Assembly: GCF_001294575.1 (NCBI RefSeq)
Contig: NZ_CP012676.1
Span: forward strand, 3,362,001-3,426,000
From: Pseudomonas versuta
GTDB lineage: Bacteria > Pseudomonadota > Gammaproteobacteria > Pseudomonadales > Pseudomonadaceae
Direction: 5' to 3'
Length of the DNA: 64,000 bases
Every line of letters begins with the position of its first letter. Within the stretch, counting starts at the first letter, position 1. The notes under the pieces were generated by a model. It saw only the letters and a program-made list of their open reading frames with translations, did not search any database and was not told the DNA's origin. This document shows positions 1-10,846 of this stretch, piece after piece. The translations under genes and the position numbers were made by a program.

Positions 1-9
1 AACCCCCTT

Positions 10-1326
10 TCAGCTCAAACCTTGATCGCTCTTAGTTGGCAGCCACTGCAATTGCCAGCGTCCACAGGGGCTGCAGTCCAGTCCCGGGAGGTTTGCCACT
101 GCCAATAATTGCTCATTTACGTACAGAAGCGGCAATCTGCCACGGGCAAACAATGGCAGCCCCTGCTCATTGAGCAGTCGCTTCAAGTCACGATGACCAC
201 GATTTTTCACCGTCATCACCTCGCCCCCCTGACGATAGCGCACTTGCAGCGAACCACCCGGAGCTTGCCCCAGCAATTGCAATTGACCGTTTCCCGGCAA
301 TGCCAGTGGCAGAAGCGGATTATCCCATTGCATGGGAGCTATCGGCTGGCGCAGCCAGTCACCCGCCATCCACCAGATTCTCCCGCCAGCACGGTGCAAT
401 TGGCCTTCGGCAAGTTTCCACACCGGCTGCGCATCGGCACGCGCATCACGCAAGGCATCCCAGCCGGCCCAATGATCGGTATCTGGCAATAGACCTAGGG
501 CAGCCAACCAGTGACGCAAAGCGTTACGTTGACGGGCGGGAGAAAGGCTGGTGATCGGCGCAAGTTCCAAAGATTGCAACCCTAGCCAGTCAAACTCGCT
601 GACAGATCCCGCCTCCTGCAGATCCTGCCGGGCCAGTTCATCGAGCAAGCCCTGTGCCTCGGCACAGTGGGACGCGCTGCGGGCCATGCTGGCGGCGGCT
701 TGCGGCCAGCGCCGGGTCAGCAGCGGAAAAATCTCATGGCGCAAATAATTTCGCGAAAAGTCGGTGCGGACATTGGATGGATCTTCAATCCAGCTCAGGT
801 TGTGTTCCTGCGCGTAGGCCTCCAGATGAGCGCGTGGAACATCCAGCAAAGGTCGACATAGATCGCCTTCGCCCAGACCACGCTGATGCGGCATCGCAGC
901 CAGCCCGCTCACCCCCGCCCCGCGCAACAGACGAAACAGAAAGGTTTCGGCCTGATCATCGCGATGCTGGCCGGTAAGCAGCACTTCTTGCGCCTGGGTA
1001 AGCGCCACAAACGCCTGGTAGCGCGCATCACGCGCAGCGCGCTCAAGGCTTGCTCCGGCTTGCACGTGCACGCGCACAACCTGCAGCGGCACTCCAAGAT
1101 CATCACAGAGTGCCTGGCAATGAGCCGGCCACGCATCTGCCGCAGCCTGAAGACCATGATGGACATGGATGGCACTCAAAGGAGGCAGAGAATGGATTTG
1201 ACGCAGTTGAGCGAGAAGATGCAGCAGCACGGTCGAATCAAGACCGCCGGAGAACGCTACATGCCAGGCCCTGGCATTGCGCCAGGGCTCGAGGGCTTTG
1301 AGAAGCTGGATTGAGAGGTTGGACAT
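10..1326 (-). CDS. tilS: tRNA(Ile)-lysidine synthetase TilS
   Basis: Converts C34 of the CAU-anticodon tRNA-Ile to lysidine, which switches the tRNA from reading AUG to AUA; it is essential in bacteria. The PP-loop ATP-pyrophosphatase motif SGGLDS lies at residues 26-31, followed by the N-type ATPase fold and a C-terminal TilS substrate-binding domain. The protein is 438 aa, about the length of other Pseudomonas TilS. An upstream in-frame ATG at 1368 would add 14 residues that run into a REP element, so the ATG at 1326 (MSNLS) is preferred. It is the last gene of the minus-strand accA/dnaE block and is separated from accA by that REP. Function is assigned with high confidence by family. Confidence 0.95.
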   Translation of the reverse strand: MSNLSIQLLKALEPWRNARAWHVAFSGGLDSTVLLHLLAQLRQIHSLPPLSAIHVHHGLQAAADAWPAHCQALCDDLGVPLQVVRVHVQAGASLERAARDARYQAFVALTQAQEVLLTGQHRDDQAETFLFRLLRGAGVSGLAAMPHQRGLGEGDLCRPLLDVPRAHLEAYAQEHNLSWIEDPSNVRTDFSRNYLRHEIFPLLTRRWPQAAASMARSASHCAEAQGLLDELARQDLQEAGSVSEFDWLGLQSLELAPITSLSPARQRNALRHWLAALGLLPDTDHWAGWDALRDARADAQPVWKLAEGQLHRAGGRIWWMAGDWLRQPIAPMQWDNPLLPLALPGNGQLQLLGQAPGGSLQVRYRQGGEVMTVKNRGHRDLKRLLNEQGLPLFARGRLPLLYVNEQLLAVANLPGLDCSPCGRWQLQWLPTKSDQGLS

Positions 1327-1336
1327 CGCACAATCC

Positions 1337-1407
1337 TGTAGGAGCGAGCCTGCTCGCGAGCGTTTCAACGCAGCGACGAAGAGCTCGCGAGCAAGCTCGC
1401 CCCTACA
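1337..1407. repeat. REP palindrome pair (GAGCGAGC type)
   Basis: Two inverted copies of the core TGTAGGAGCGAGC..GCTCGCGA face each other between accA and tilS. This is the common pseudomonad REP/BIME layout. The same core recurs near 25926, 45861 and 54737. Confidence 0.85.
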
Positions 1408-1416
1408 ATGCTCCTG

Positions 1417-2364
1417 TCAGAGACCGTAGCTCATCAGGCGCTCATAGCGACGCTTGAGCAACGCTTCGTGATCCAGTTTTTTGAGCATGTCCAGCTGAGA
1501 AGCCAGCTCGGCACGAATCGAAGCGGAAGCCGCCACCGGATCACGGTGCGCGCCACCCAATGGCTCGGTGATGACCTTGTCAACAATGCCCAGACCTTTC
1601 AGGCGCTCGGCGGTAATGCCCATCGCTTCAGCAGCGTCCGGCGCTTTTTCGGCGGTTTTCCACAGAATCGATGCACAACCTTCCGGCGAAATCACCGCAT
1701 AGGTCGAGTACTGCAGCATGTTCAACTGATCGCAGACGCCGATTGCCAATGCGCCGCCCGAACCACCTTCACCGATTACGGTGGCGATGATCGGGGTTTT
1801 GAGGCGCGACATCACACGCAGGTTCCAGGCAATCGCTTCACTCTGGTTGCGCTCTTCAGCATCAATCCCGGGATAAGCGCCAGGCGTGTCAATGAAAGTC
1901 AGGATCGGCATCTTGAACCGCTCGGCCATTTCCATCAGGCGGCAGGCCTTGCGGTAGCCTTCAGGACGCGGCATACCGAAGTTGCGACGTACCTTTTCAC
2001 GTACTTCACGGCCCTTCTGGTGACCAATCACCATCACTGGCTGATCGTCCAGACGGGCAATACCGCCAACAATGGCAGCGTCGTCCGAGAAGTGACGGTC
2101 GCCGTGCAGCTCATCGAACTCGGTGAAGATGTGATCGATGTAGTCCAGCGTGTAAGGACGGCGCGGGTGACGGGCCAGACGGGCAATCTGCCAGCTGGTC
2201 AGCTTGCCGAAAATATCTTCAGTCAGCGTTTTGCTTTTGTCTTGCAGACGAGAGATTTCATCGCTGATGTTCAGCGAATTGTCATTACCAACCAAGCGCA
2301 ACTCTTCGATTTTGGCTTGCAGGTCAGCAATCGGCTGTTCGAAATCAAGAAAATTCGGGTTCAT
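1417..2364 (-). CDS. accA: Acetyl-CoA carboxylase carboxyltransferase subunit alpha
   Basis: With AccD it forms the carboxyltransferase that moves CO2 from biotinyl-AccB to acetyl-CoA, the first committed step of fatty-acid synthesis. It is 315 aa, the normal family length. An N-terminal helical region (about 11-50) precedes a crotonase-like carboxyltransferase core with the glycine-rich [12 protein letters not shown] at 198-209, an oxyanion/CoA-binding segment. The start at 2364 (MNPNF) is favoured over the ATG two codons upstream, because family members begin MNPNFLDFE. It lies downstream of dnaE across about 180 bp, the classic gammaproteobacterial dnaE-accA order. Confidence 0.97.
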   Translation of the reverse strand: MNPNFLDFEQPIADLQAKIEELRLVGNDNSLNISDEISRLQDKSKTLTEDIFGKLTSWQIARLARHPRRPYTLDYIDHIFTEFDELHGDRHFSDDAAIVGGIARLDDQPVMVIGHQKGREVREKVRRNFGMPRPEGYRKACRLMEMAERFKMPILTFIDTPGAYPGIDAEERNQSEAIAWNLRVMSRLKTPIIATVIGEGGSGGALAIGVCDQLNMLQYSTYAVISPEGCASILWKTAEKAPDAAEAMGITAERLKGLGIVDKVITEPLGGAHRDPVAASASIRAELASQLDMLKKLDHEALLKRRYERLMSYGL

Positions 2365-2519
2365 AAGCATCCGTCTTGGGTCGGCGGCAAAGCATGCCAG
2401 AAGATTTAAAACCCAGCATTTGCTGGCGTTTTTAACCGAACTGGGGCAGCCGGTTGATCTGTATCGCGCCTACCTTAAGGGACAGGCGCTCTCAGGTCGA
2501 GATTAAAAATTCGGGTCGA

Positions 2520-2547
2520 GGTCAGGGCGCTTCTCGCACCCCTGACC
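2520..2547 (-). terminator. Hairpin downstream of dnaE
   Basis: GGTCAGGG at 2520-2527 pairs with CCCTGACC at 2540-2547, immediately after the dnaE stop. On the minus strand the stem is followed about 10 nt later by a run of five T. The delayed T-tract makes it a weak or partial terminator, which would fit read-through into accA. Confidence 0.4.
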
Positions 2548-2548
2548 G

Positions 2549-5500
2549 TCAACGGTATTGGAGGAAGACGTTGTCTCGCCCAAACTGGTCACGCAACGCT
2601 TGAATCAAGCTGTCAGCCGGATCAATTCTCCAGGTCTCGCCAAACTGCAGCGTCGCCTTGGCGCCCACACCGGTGTATTCCATAGTGATCGGGCACGCCC
2701 CGCGGTGTTTCTTGAACAAATCGCCCAGCCAGCGCAGTTGATCACCTTTAAGCGCGGACTGTGCAACTTTCAGACGCAGGCTCTCGGCCAGGCTGGTGCG
2801 GGCATCTTCCATGCTCATCACCCGCTTGACCCGCAAACGCAACCCGCCGGAGAAGTCGTCATTGCTGACCTCACCTTCGACCACCACCATGGCATCGGTC
2901 TGCAACAGCGACTGTGCCGAATGGAACGCCTCGGCAAACAGCGATGCTTCAATCCGCCCCGACCGGTCGTCGAGGGTGATGAAGCCCATCTTGTCGCCTT
3001 TTTTGTTCTTCATGACCCGCAACGCGATGATCATGCCGGCGACGGTCTGGGTATCCCGGGCCGGCTTGAGATCAATGATGCGCTGACGGGCAAAACGGCG
3101 AATTTCACCTTCATACTCGTCAATCGGGTGACCTGTCAGGTACAGGCCCAGAGTATCTTTCTCGCCTTTGAGGCGCTCTTTAAGCGTCAGTTCTTTCGCT
3201 TTGCGATGATTGGCGTAGACATCGGCATCCGCCTCGACGAACAGGCCGCCAAACAGGTCGGCATGCCCGCTGTCGTGGGTGCGCGCGGTTTGTTCCGCAG
3301 CCTTGATCGCCTCTTCCATTGCAGCCAGCAATACTGCGCGGTTCTGGTCGATACTCGCCTGCCAGGCCTTGGGTTCATCATGGAAAAACGGCCCGAGACG
3401 GTCCAGCGCTCCGCTACGAATCAGACCATCGAGCGTTCGTTTGTTAATACGCTTGAGGTCGACCCGGGCGCAGAAATCGAACAAATCGGTGAACGGGCCG
3501 TCCTGGCGAGCTTCGGTGATAGCCTCTACCGGCCCCTCGCCTACGCCCTTGATGGCGCCCAGCCCGTAAATGATCCGGCCCTCGTCATTAACCGTGAACT
3601 TGAACTCCGAAGCATTCACATCCGGCGCGTCGAGACGCAGCTTCATGGTGCGAATTTCTTCGATCAAGGTCACGACCTTGTCGGTGTTGTGCATATCCGC
3701 CGACAGTACCGCAGCCATGAACGGTGCCGGGTAATGGGTTTTCAGCCATGCCGTCTGGTACGACACAAGGCCGTAGGCAGCAGAGTGGGATTTGTTAAAG
3801 CCATAACCGGCAAATTTCTCTACCAGGTCAAAAATGTTACCGGCAAGGTCGCCATCAATATTGTTGTTGGCACAACCTTCGATAAAGCCGCCGCGCTGCT
3901 TGGCCATTTCTTCGGGCTTTTTCTTACCCATGGCCCGACGCAGCATGTCAGCGCCGCCGAGGGTATAACCAGCCATGACCTGGGCAATCTGCATCACCTG
4001 TTCCTGATACAGGATGATGCCGTAGGTCGGGGCCAATACCGGCTTGAGGCCTTCGTACTGGTAGTCCGAATGCGGATACGCCAGTTCGGCGCGACCGTGT
4101 TTACGGTTGATAAAGTCATCAACCATGCCTGACTGCAGCGGCCCCGGACGGAACAGGGCCACCAATGCAATCAAGTCTTCCAGGCAGTCGGGCTTGAGCT
4201 TTTTGATCAGCTCTTTCATGCCGCGCGACTCAAGCTGGAAGACCGCCGTGGTTTCAGCTTTCTGCAGCAGTTGATACGTCGGCTTGTCGTCCAGCGGGAT
4301 GAAGGCGATATCCAGGGGTGGTTCATCCACCTTGGCGCGATCACGGTTGATGGTTTTCAGCGCCCAGTCGATGACCGTCAGGGTCCGCAGCCCCAGGAAG
4401 TCGAACTTCACCAGACCGGCAGACTCAACGTCGTCCTTGTCGAACTGGGTTACCAGGCCACCGCCCTCTTCGTCGCAATAAATCGGCGAAAAGTCGGTAA
4501 GTTTGGTCGGCGCGATGACCACACCACCCGCGTGCTTGCCGACGTTACGGACTACGCCCTCAAGCTTGCGGGCCATGTCCCAGATTTCAGCGGCTTCTTC
4601 ATCGACCTTGATAAAGTCACGCAGGATTTCTTCCTGCTCATAAGCTTTTTCCAGGGTCATGCCGACTTCGAACGGAATCATCTTCGACAGTCGATCGGCC
4701 AAGCCGTAGGACTTGCCCTGCACCCGCGCCACGTCACGGATTACCGCCTTGGCAGCCATCGAACCAAAGGTAATGATCTGGCTTACTGCGTTGCGGCCAT
4801 ATTTTTCGGCCACATACTCAATGACCCGGTCCCGACCGTCCATGCAGAAGTCGACGTCGAAGTCGGGCATCGATACCCGTTCCGGGTTAAGGAATCGCTC
4901 GAACAGCAGGTCGTATTCCAGCGGATCAAGGTCTGTGATCTTCTGTACATAAGCCACCAGCGAGCCGGCACCCGACCCTCGACCCGGCCCCACGGGCACG
5001 CCATTGCTTTTAGCCCACTGGATAAAGTCCATTACGATCAGGAAGTAGCCGGGAAACCCCATCTGGATGATGATATCCAGCTCGAAATTCAGCCGGTCAA
5101 CATAAACCTGGCGCCGGGCGTCGTAATCTTCGGTGGTGTCTTTGGGCAACAGAACGCTGAGGCGATCTTCCAGACCGTCAAAGGACACCTTGCGGAAGTA
5201 CTCATCGATGGTCATGCCATCGGGAATCGGGAAGTTGGGCAAAAAGTGTTTGCCCAGCTTCACTTCGATGTTGCAGCGCTTGGCGATTTCTACCGAGTTG
5301 GCCAGTGCTTCGGGCAAGTCACTGAACAGCTCGGCCATTTCTTCGGCGCTTTTCAGATATTGCTGATCGCTGTAGTTCTTGGAGCGGCGCGGGTCATCCA
5401 GCGCCCGGCCTTCACCGATGCATACACGGGTTTCGTGAGCTTCGAAGTCCTCTTGCTTGAGGAAACGCACATCGTTGGTCGCCACCAGCGGCGCGCCGAC

Positions 5501-6070
5501 TGTTTCAGCCAGCGCCACTGCCGCGTGCAAGTGCTCTTCGTCATTGGGGCGTTTGGTGCGTTGAACCTCGAGATAGAACCGGTCCGGGAATACGGTCATC
5601 CATTCGCGGGCCAGAACCTCGGCCTCTTCAGTGTTGCCACTGATCAGCGCGATGCCAATTTCACCCTCTTTGGCTGACGAGAGCATGATCAGGCCTTCTG
5701 CAGCTTCGGCCACCCACTCGCGCTCAATGATGACCTGGCCGTTACGCTGGCCATCAATGAAGCCCCGGGAGATCAACTCGGTCAGATTGCGATAGCCGAC
5801 GCCGTTCATCGCCAGAAGACTGAGACGGCTCACCGGGTTCTCCGGATCCTTGTTCGACAGCCACAGGTCAGCGCCACAAATCGGCTTGATCCCGCCGCCC
5901 ATGGCCGCTTTATAGAATTTGACCAACGAACACATGTTGTTCTGATCCGTCACCGCTACGGCAGGCATGTTCATGCCGGCCAGGGTTTTGATCAGCGGTT
6001 TGATCCGCACCAGGCCATCGACCAGGGAGTATTCAGTGTGCAGGCGCAGGTGAACGAATGAAGCCGGCAT
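2549..6070 (-). CDS. dnaE: DNA polymerase III alpha subunit
   Basis: Replicative polymerase of the chromosome. At 1173 aa it is a standard DnaE1. In order: the PHP domain starts at the N-terminus (HLRLHTEYS, residues 7-15); the palm follows with [10 protein letters not shown] (361-370) and PDFDVDF (402-408), which carries catalytic Asp405 and Asp407; the third Asp is in [10 protein letters not shown] near 559. After these come the helix-hairpin-helix and a C-terminal OB fold and tau-binding region ([10 protein letters not shown]). The gene lies after rnhB across a 78-bp gap that holds a hairpin terminator, so it probably has some independent transcription. No anomaly was seen in the motifs. 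Confidence 0.98.
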   Translation of the reverse strand: MPASFVHLRLHTEYSLVDGLVRIKPLIKTLAGMNMPAVAVTDQNNMCSLVKFYKAAMGGGIKPICGADLWLSNKDPENPVSRLSLLAMNGVGYRNLTELISRGFIDGQRNGQVIIEREWVAEAAEGLIMLSSAKEGEIGIALISGNTEEAEVLAREWMTVFPDRFYLEVQRTKRPNDEEHLHAAVALAETVGAPLVATNDVRFLKQEDFEAHETRVCIGEGRALDDPRRSKNYSDQQYLKSAEEMAELFSDLPEALANSVEIAKRCNIEVKLGKHFLPNFPIPDGMTIDEYFRKVSFDGLEDRLSVLLPKDTTEDYDARRQVYVDRLNFELDIIIQMGFPGYFLIVMDFIQWAKSNGVPVGPGRGSGAGSLVAYVQKITDLDPLEYDLLFERFLNPERVSMPDFDVDFCMDGRDRVIEYVAEKYGRNAVSQIITFGSMAAKAVIRDVARVQGKSYGLADRLSKMIPFEVGMTLEKAYEQEEILRDFIKVDEEAAEIWDMARKLEGVVRNVGKHAGGVVIAPTKLTDFSPIYCDEEGGGLVTQFDKDDVESAGLVKFDFLGLRTLTVIDWALKTINRDRAKVDEPPLDIAFIPLDDKPTYQLLQKAETTAVFQLESRGMKELIKKLKPDCLEDLIALVALFRPGPLQSGMVDDFINRKHGRAELAYPHSDYQYEGLKPVLAPTYGIILYQEQVMQIAQVMAGYTLGGADMLRRAMGKKKPEEMAKQRGGFIEGCANNNIDGDLAGNIFDLVEKFAGYGFNKSHSAAYGLVSYQTAWLKTHYPAPFMAAVLSADMHNTDKVVTLIEEIRTMKLRLDAPDVNASEFKFTVNDEGRIIYGLGAIKGVGEGPVEAITEARQDGPFTDLFDFCARVDLKRINKRTLDGLIRSGALDRLGPFFHDEPKAWQASIDQNRAVLLAAMEEAIKAAEQTARTHDSGHADLFGGLFVEADADVYANHRKAKELTLKERLKGEKDTLGLYLTGHPIDEYEGEIRRFARQRIIDLKPARDTQTVAGMIIALRVMKNKKGDKMGFITLDDRSGRIEASLFAEAFHSAQSLLQTDAMVVVEGEVSNDDFSGGLRLRVKRVMSMEDARTSLAESLRLKVAQSALKGDQLRWLGDLFKKHRGACPITMEYTGVGAKATLQFGETWRIDPADSLIQALRDQFGRDNVFLQYR

Positions 6071-6102
6071 GGTGATCCTGTCTATAAGCTTTGAGAAACA
6101 AC

Positions 6103-6126
6103 AAGGCCCGGATTGTACCGGGCCTT
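6103..6126 (-). terminator. Intrinsic terminator between rnhB and dnaE
   Basis: AAGGCCCGG (6103-6111) and CCGGGCCTT (6118-6126) form a perfect 9-bp stem with a 6-nt loop. On the minus strand it is followed by a T-rich tail (GTTGTTTC). It lies downstream of rnhB and upstream of dnaE. Confidence 0.65.
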
Positions 6127-6148
6127 GGCAAAAACATCAGCCTTGGGG

Positions 6149-6787
6149 CTAAATCTCGAGTGCCTCGCGGGCTTCCCATGCCCGACGCACCGGGCCAAAC
6201 GAACGCCGATGAATCGGTGTAGGCCCAAGGCGCTCGAGCGCCTCAAGGTGTACCGCAGTCGGGTACCCTTTGTGCCCGCCGATGCCGTAGCCGGGATAGA
6301 TCAGCTCAAAGGCTGCCATCTCGCGGTCACGACTGACCTTGGCCAGAATCGATGCCGCTGCAATCGCTGGCACCTTGCTGTCGCCTTTAACCACTGCCTC
6401 AGCGGGCATCGCCAGCTTGGGGCAACGGTTGCCATCGATCATGGCCAGCTTGGGCGTAATACTCAGACCTTCGACAGCACGCTGCATGGCCAGCATGGTG
6501 GCGTGCAAAATGTTCAGCTCGTCGATTTCCTCAACTTCAGCCCGGGCAATGCACCAGCTCAGGGCTTTTTCGCAGATTTCGTCGTAGAGTTTTTCGCGAC
6601 GTGCTTCGGTGAGCTTTTTCGAATCGTTGAGCCCTGCAATAGGGCGCGCAGGGTCGAGAATAACCGCGGCTGTCACTACCGCGCCGCACAACGGGCCGCG
6701 GCCCACCTCATCGACTCCGGCCACAAGGTCTTCGGCCAGATCGACCAGATTGAAATCCAGTCCGATTTGCATGGTTACTTTACTCAT
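6149..6787 (-). CDS. rnhB: Ribonuclease HII
   Basis: Cleaves RNA in RNA/DNA hybrids and removes single misincorporated ribonucleotides. The type-2 RNase H signature [10 protein letters not shown] (about residues 24-33, acidic pair Asp26-Glu27) and further acidic residues in AMIDGNRCP are present. It is 212 aa from the ATG at 6787, which overlaps the lpxB stop as ATGA and so favours translational coupling. An alternative ATG at 6772 (MQIGLDF) gives 207 aa and matches where many orthologues begin. Family assignment is secure; only the start is uncertain. Confidence 0.95.
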   Translation of the reverse strand: MSKVTMQIGLDFNLVDLAEDLVAGVDEVGRGPLCGAVVTAAVILDPARPIAGLNDSKKLTEARREKLYDEICEKALSWCIARAEVEEIDELNILHATMLAMQRAVEGLSITPKLAMIDGNRCPKLAMPAEAVVKGDSKVPAIAAASILAKVSRDREMAAFELIYPGYGIGGHKGYPTAVHLEALERLGPTPIHRRSFGPVRRAWEAREALEI

Positions 6788-7914
6788 TTTGATTGCGCAA
6801 TCAGATCCAGCACCGCTTTGGCGGCCTGATTGGAAGCGTCGAGACGCAATGTGCGGTGAATCTCGTCAAAGCCCCGGGTTTGTTCTTCGCCACCGTCCAG
6901 CAAGGGCAACAGCGTTTGCGCCAATGCCTCTGGAGTCGCCGCATCCTGCAACAACTCAGGCACCAACATCCGTTGAGCCAGCAAGTTGGGCAATGACACG
7001 TAAGGGCTTTTAACCAGACGCTTGAGTATCCAGTAAGTCAGCCGTGCGAGGCGATAAGCCACCACCATCGGACGCTTGTACAACAGCGCTTCCAGGGTAG
7101 CCGTGCCGGATGCGATCAATACTGCATCACAGGCCGCCAGAGCCAAATGCGAGCGCCCATCGAGCAGGGTCAACGGCAAGTCGCGACCTGTCATCAACTG
7201 TTCAATTTGCTCGCGACGTGCCGCATTGGCGCAAGGCAAGACAAACCGTACATCAGGTCGTGCTTGGCGAATTTTTTGCGCAGCATCCAGGAACAAACCA
7301 CCCAGCTTGCCCACTTCGCCACCGCGGCTGCCCGGCATTAACGCGACCAACGGCCCATCAGGCAAGCCCAACTCGGCTCGTGCAGCGGCTTTGTCTGCCT
7401 CAAGTGGAATCGTGTCTGCCAGGGAATGCCCGACGAAACGCACAGGCACGCCGTGCTCTTCATAGAACCTGGCTTCAAAAGGCAGCAACGTGAGCATCAA
7501 ATCGCAGCCTTCGCGAATTTTAAGCACGCGTTTCTGGCGCCACGCCCACACGGAGGGGCTAACGTAATGCACGGTCTTGATCCCGGCACGACGTAATTGA
7601 AGCTCGATATTGAGAGTGAAATCAGGCGCATCGATGCCGATAAAGACGTCGGGGTTTTCTGCGATCAGGGTCTGAACCAGCAGCTTGCGGCGCTTGAGCA
7701 ACTCGCGCAAACGACCCAGCACTTCCACCAGCCCCATTACCGACAAGCGCTCCATCGGGAAGTAAGAGGTCATACCCTCAGCTTCCATCAATGGACCACC
7801 AACACCGATAAACTCGATATCAGAATGGTGGGCCTTGAGCGCCCGCATTAATCCCGAGCCCAGAATGTCGCCCGAAGCCTCACCCGCCACCAGCGCGATA
7901 CGCAATCTGGCCAT
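6784..7914 (-). CDS. lpxB: Lipid-A-disaccharide synthase
   Basis: GT19 glycosyltransferase that condenses UDP-2,3-diacylglucosamine with lipid X to make the beta-1,6 lipid A disaccharide at the inner membrane. It is 376 aa. The family signature [16 protein letters not shown] is at the N-terminus, followed by [12 protein letters not shown] and [12 protein letters not shown] motifs and the nucleotide-binding [10 protein letters not shown] segment. It is 2 bp downstream of lpxA and overlaps rnhB by 4 nt, in the lpxD-fabZ-lpxA-lpxB order of gammaproteobacteria. Confidence 0.97.
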   Translation of the reverse strand: MARLRIALVAGEASGDILGSGLMRALKAHHSDIEFIGVGGPLMEAEGMTSYFPMERLSVMGLVEVLGRLRELLKRRKLLVQTLIAENPDVFIGIDAPDFTLNIELQLRRAGIKTVHYVSPSVWAWRQKRVLKIREGCDLMLTLLPFEARFYEEHGVPVRFVGHSLADTIPLEADKAAARAELGLPDGPLVALMPGSRGGEVGKLGGLFLDAAQKIRQARPDVRFVLPCANAARREQIEQLMTGRDLPLTLLDGRSHLALAACDAVLIASGTATLEALLYKRPMVVAYRLARLTYWILKRLVKSPYVSLPNLLAQRMLVPELLQDAATPEALAQTLLPLLDGGEEQTRGFDEIHRTLRLDASNQAAKAVLDLIAQSK

Positions 7915-7916
7915 GA

Positions 7917-8693
7917 CTAGCGCGTAATGCCGCGAGTGGAGGATTGAATCGACTCGACAAACATTGCGACTTCCGGAAATTGCAGTGCGGGCTCAGCCAG
8001 TTCGGCAAGAGCCTGGTCTACGGTCAAACCCTGGCGGTAGACCACTTTGTAAGCGCGACGCAATGCATGAATGGCATCTTCACTGAAACCACGACGGCGC
8101 ATGCCTTCGAAATTCATGCTGCGCGCTTGCGCGGGGCTGCCGAATACAGTCACAAACGCAGGAACATCCTTGCCAATCGCAGTGCCCATGCCTGAAAAGC
8201 TGTGCGCACCGATATGGCAGAACTGATGAACCAGAGTAAAACCTGAAAGGATTGCCCAATCACCCATATGTACATGGCCCGCCAATGCAGCGTTATTGAC
8301 CAGAATGCAGTGATTGCCGATGACGCTGTCATGGCCGATGTGGGCATATGCCATGACCAGGTTGTGATCACCCAGGGTCGTTTCAGCACGATCCTGAATG
8401 GTCCCGCGATGAATGGTGACCCCTTCACGAATAACGTTGTGGTCACCGATCACCAGGCGGGTTTCTTCGCCTTTGTACTTCAGATCAGGTGTGTCCTCGC
8501 CTACCGAAGAAAACTGGTAGATGCGATTGTGTTTACCGATCCTGGTTGGGCCCTTGAGAATCACATGCGGCCCAATCACTGTCCCCTCGCCGATTTCCAC
8601 ACCTGCGCCGATGATCGACCATGGGCCGACCTCGACGTCGTCGGCCAGAATGGCCGTCGGATCGATGATTGCGCGAGGGTCAATCAAACTCAT
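7917..8693 (-). CDS. lpxA: UDP-N-acetylglucosamine acyltransferase
   Basis: First enzyme of lipid A synthesis: it transfers R-3-hydroxyacyl from ACP to the 3-OH of UDP-GlcNAc. It is 258 aa, a left-handed beta-helix of hexapeptide repeats followed by a C-terminal helical domain ([17 protein letters not shown]). The catalytic His is His121, in [10 protein letters not shown]. Pseudomonas LpxA is known to prefer C10 3-hydroxyacyl chains; the sequence alone does not prove that here. The start overlaps the fabZ stop as ATGA (8690-8693). Confidence 0.97.
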   Translation of the reverse strand: MSLIDPRAIIDPTAILADDVEVGPWSIIGAGVEIGEGTVIGPHVILKGPTRIGKHNRIYQFSSVGEDTPDLKYKGEETRLVIGDHNVIREGVTIHRGTIQDRAETTLGDHNLVMAYAHIGHDSVIGNHCILVNNAALAGHVHMGDWAILSGFTLVHQFCHIGAHSFSGMGTAIGKDVPAFVTVFGSPAQARSMNFEGMRRRGFSEDAIHALRRAYKVVYRQGLTVDQALAELAEPALQFPEVAMFVESIQSSTRGITR

Positions 8694-9130
8694 AGTTTGC
8701 GTTCCGCACAGATAATTTCAGCAGAGCACACTGGCTTGCCATCAACCGATGCCTGGCACTCGAATTTCCAGATCTGACGCTTGCAGCTCAGAAACTTGGC
8801 TTCAAGGATCAACTGGTCACCCGGGGTGACCGGTTGACGGAAGCGCAGCTTGTCGGAGCCCACGAAATAGTAAAGCGTGCCGTCGGCAGGCTTCAGGTCG
8901 AGCATTTTGAAACCCAGAATGCCAGCAGCCTGAGCCATCGCCTCAATGATCAAAACGCCGGGCATGATAGGGTGCGCCGGGAAGTGACCGTTGAAGAAAG
9001 GTTCATTGATGCTGACATTCTTGTAGGCACGAATGCGCTTGTTCTCGATATCCAGATCCACCACCCGGTCCACCAGCAGGAACGGGTAACGGTGGGGCAG
9101 ATATTCGCGAATCTCGTTGATGTCCATCAT
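8690..9130 (-). CDS. fabZ: 3-hydroxyacyl-ACP dehydratase FabZ
   Basis: Dehydrates 3-hydroxyacyl-ACP in the fatty-acid elongation cycle and competes with LpxA/LpxD for 3-hydroxyacyl-ACP. It is a 146-aa hot-dog protein with [11 protein letters not shown] at 13-23 and the active-site segment [12 protein letters not shown] (His49) plus Glu63. Two tandem ATGs (9128-9130 and 9125-9127) are possible; MMDINEI is the usual Pseudomonas N-terminus. It lies 109 bp downstream of lpxD. Confidence 0.97.
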   Translation of the reverse strand: MMDINEIREYLPHRYPFLLVDRVVDLDIENKRIRAYKNVSINEPFFNGHFPAHPIMPGVLIIEAMAQAAGILGFKMLDLKPADGTLYYFVGSDKLRFRQPVTPGDQLILEAKFLSCKRQIWKFECQASVDGKPVCSAEIICAERKL

Positions 9131-9239
9131 TTCGTGGGGAAGCCTGTAATAAAGATTGGGCGCGCGCGACTAAGGCGCGCTCCTCTAGCAAATCAAGGAA
9201 GCAAACCAGTGGCTATGCACACTTGATATGGAAAATGTA

Positions 9240-10295
9240 TTAGCCCTCTGAAGAAGCTTTACCGCTTGGGGTCACTTCTCCAACGTGCTTTTCCAGATGT
9301 TTGAGCCGTCTGGCGATATCGTCCAGCTGACGGATACGTGCCGCACTCTTGCGCCATTCGGCCGCCGGTTGCATGGCGGTACCAGAAGAGTAGGCGCCGG
9401 GCTTGGTAATCGAGTGAGTCACCATCGTCATACCAGTCAAGAACACGTTGTCACAAATTTCAATGTGCCCTACTAGACCGACACCACCCGCCAACATGCA
9501 GTGTTTGCCGATTTTAGTGCTACCGGAGATGCCCACGCAGGCAGCCATCGCCGTATGGTCACCGACCTGAACGTTGTGCGCGATCTGTATCTGGTTATCC
9601 AGCTTGACGCCATTACCGAGCACCGTATCAGCCAGAGCACCGCGGTCGACGGCAGTGTTGACGCCAATTTCGACATCATCACCGATGGTTACACCACCAA
9701 TCTGCGCGATCTTTTGCCAGATACCCTTCTCGTTGGCGAAACCAAAGCCTTCACCGCCCAGGACAGCACCCGACTGAATCACTACTCGCTTACCGATGCG
9801 TACGTCGTGATAAAGCGTTACCCGCGGAGCCAGCCAGCCGCCCTCACCGATTTCACAACGTGCCCCGATAAAGCACTGAGGACCGACCGTGACACCAGCA
9901 GCAATACGTACACCACTCTCAATCACTGCAAAAGCGCCAATGCTGGCCAGCGGATCAATCAAGGCATCAGCAGCAATGACTGCAGACGGATGAATGCCGG
10001 GAGCCGCCTTGGGCTTGGGGTCGAATAAGTGGGAAACGCGGGCGTACGCCAGATAAGGATCAGGCACCAATAACGCATCACCGACATAATCCTCAGCATC
10101 GGCCGGCTTGAGCAGTACAGCTCCAGCATGGCAGTCGACAAGGAATTTTCGGTACTGGGGATTGGCCAGAAAGCTCAACTGAGCTGGGCCAGCCTCTTGT
10201 AAAGTGGCTAGCCCAGTAATTTCTTTCTCCGCGTTGCCACGCAAGGTGGCACCGAGGAACTCGGCCAATTGGCCGAGCTTTATAGTCGCAGTCAT
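9240..10295 (-). CDS. lpxD: UDP-3-O-(3-hydroxyacyl)glucosamine N-acyltransferase
   Basis: Third step of lipid A synthesis: N-acylates UDP-3-O-acyl-glucosamine. At 351 aa it has an N-terminal uridine-binding domain (about 1-100), a hexapeptide-repeat beta-helix, the catalytic His240 in [11 protein letters not shown], and a C-terminal helical tail with a basic RRLKHLEKH segment. It is only 2 bp from the skp stop, so it is certainly co-transcribed with skp and bamA. Confidence 0.97.
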   Translation of the reverse strand: MTATIKLGQLAEFLGATLRGNAEKEITGLATLQEAGPAQLSFLANPQYRKFLVDCHAGAVLLKPADAEDYVGDALLVPDPYLAYARVSHLFDPKPKAAPGIHPSAVIAADALIDPLASIGAFAVIESGVRIAAGVTVGPQCFIGARCEIGEGGWLAPRVTLYHDVRIGKRVVIQSGAVLGGEGFGFANEKGIWQKIAQIGGVTIGDDVEIGVNTAVDRGALADTVLGNGVKLDNQIQIAHNVQVGDHTAMAACVGISGSTKIGKHCMLAGGVGLVGHIEICDNVFLTGMTMVTHSITKPGAYSSGTAMQPAAEWRKSAARIRQLDDIARRLKHLEKHVGEVTPSGKASSEG

Positions 10296-10297
10296 AA

Positions 10298-10801
10298 TTA
10301 CTTCAGCTGATTCATGCGCTCGATAACCTGGCGAGTGATGTCGTACTGAGGTTTGACATCAATTACAGCACCACGCTCGAACACCAGGTCAAAGTTGCCT
10401 TTCTTGATGACTTCTTCAACAGCGCTATCCAGTTTTGGCTTCAGCTGCTTCAGCATTTCACGGTCAGCAACTGCTTTGGCTTCGTTCAGCTCCTTGGACT
10501 GGAACTGGAAGTCGCGGGCCTTTTGCTTGAATTCAAGCTCCAGACGCTCACGCTCGCCCTGCTGCATTTTATCGCCGCCTTTTACCAGACGATCCTGAAT
10601 ACCCTTGGCGCTGCTTTCCAGGCTTTTGAGCTTGGTCAGTTGCGGGCCAAATTTCTTCTCGGCATCCACGGCATAACGCTTGGCCGCGTCGGATTCAAGC
10701 AACGCCATCTGATAGTTCAGTACGGCAATTTTCATGTCGGCAAAGGCCGGACCAGCTACCAGAAGCGAAGCCAGGAGAACCAATTGAGTCAACTTACGCA
10801 C
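10298..10801 (-). CDS. skp: Periplasmic chaperone Skp/OmpH family
   Basis: Jellyfish-shaped trimeric chaperone that holds unfolded outer-membrane proteins in the periplasm for the BAM complex. It is 167 aa with a Sec signal peptide ending at PAFA-D (about residue 21), then [16 protein letters not shown], then a long charged helical region (tentacles) and a C-terminal beta strand. It sits between bamA and lpxD as in most gammaproteobacteria, which supports a role in outer-membrane biogenesis. Confidence 0.95.
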   Translation of the reverse strand: MRKLTQLVLLASLLVAGPAFADMKIAVLNYQMALLESDAAKRYAVDAEKKFGPQLTKLKSLESSAKGIQDRLVKGGDKMQQGERERLELEFKQKARDFQFQSKELNEAKAVADREMLKQLKPKLDSAVEEVIKKGNFDLVFERGAVIDVKPQYDITRQVIERMNQLK

Positions 10802-10846
10802 GATGCACCCCTAAAAAAACTGTTGTCTGTATCTAAAGTCAGGCTT

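Noticed and set aside
1408..2409. 333-codon open frame on the plus strand across accA
   Set aside because: It is the antisense of a clearly conserved gene; the product has no family features. The same applies to long antisense frames over dnaE (2558-4132, 4271-5677), bamA (11345-13192), glnD (22392-23399) and dapC (24728-25978). High GC and codon bias make such shadows.
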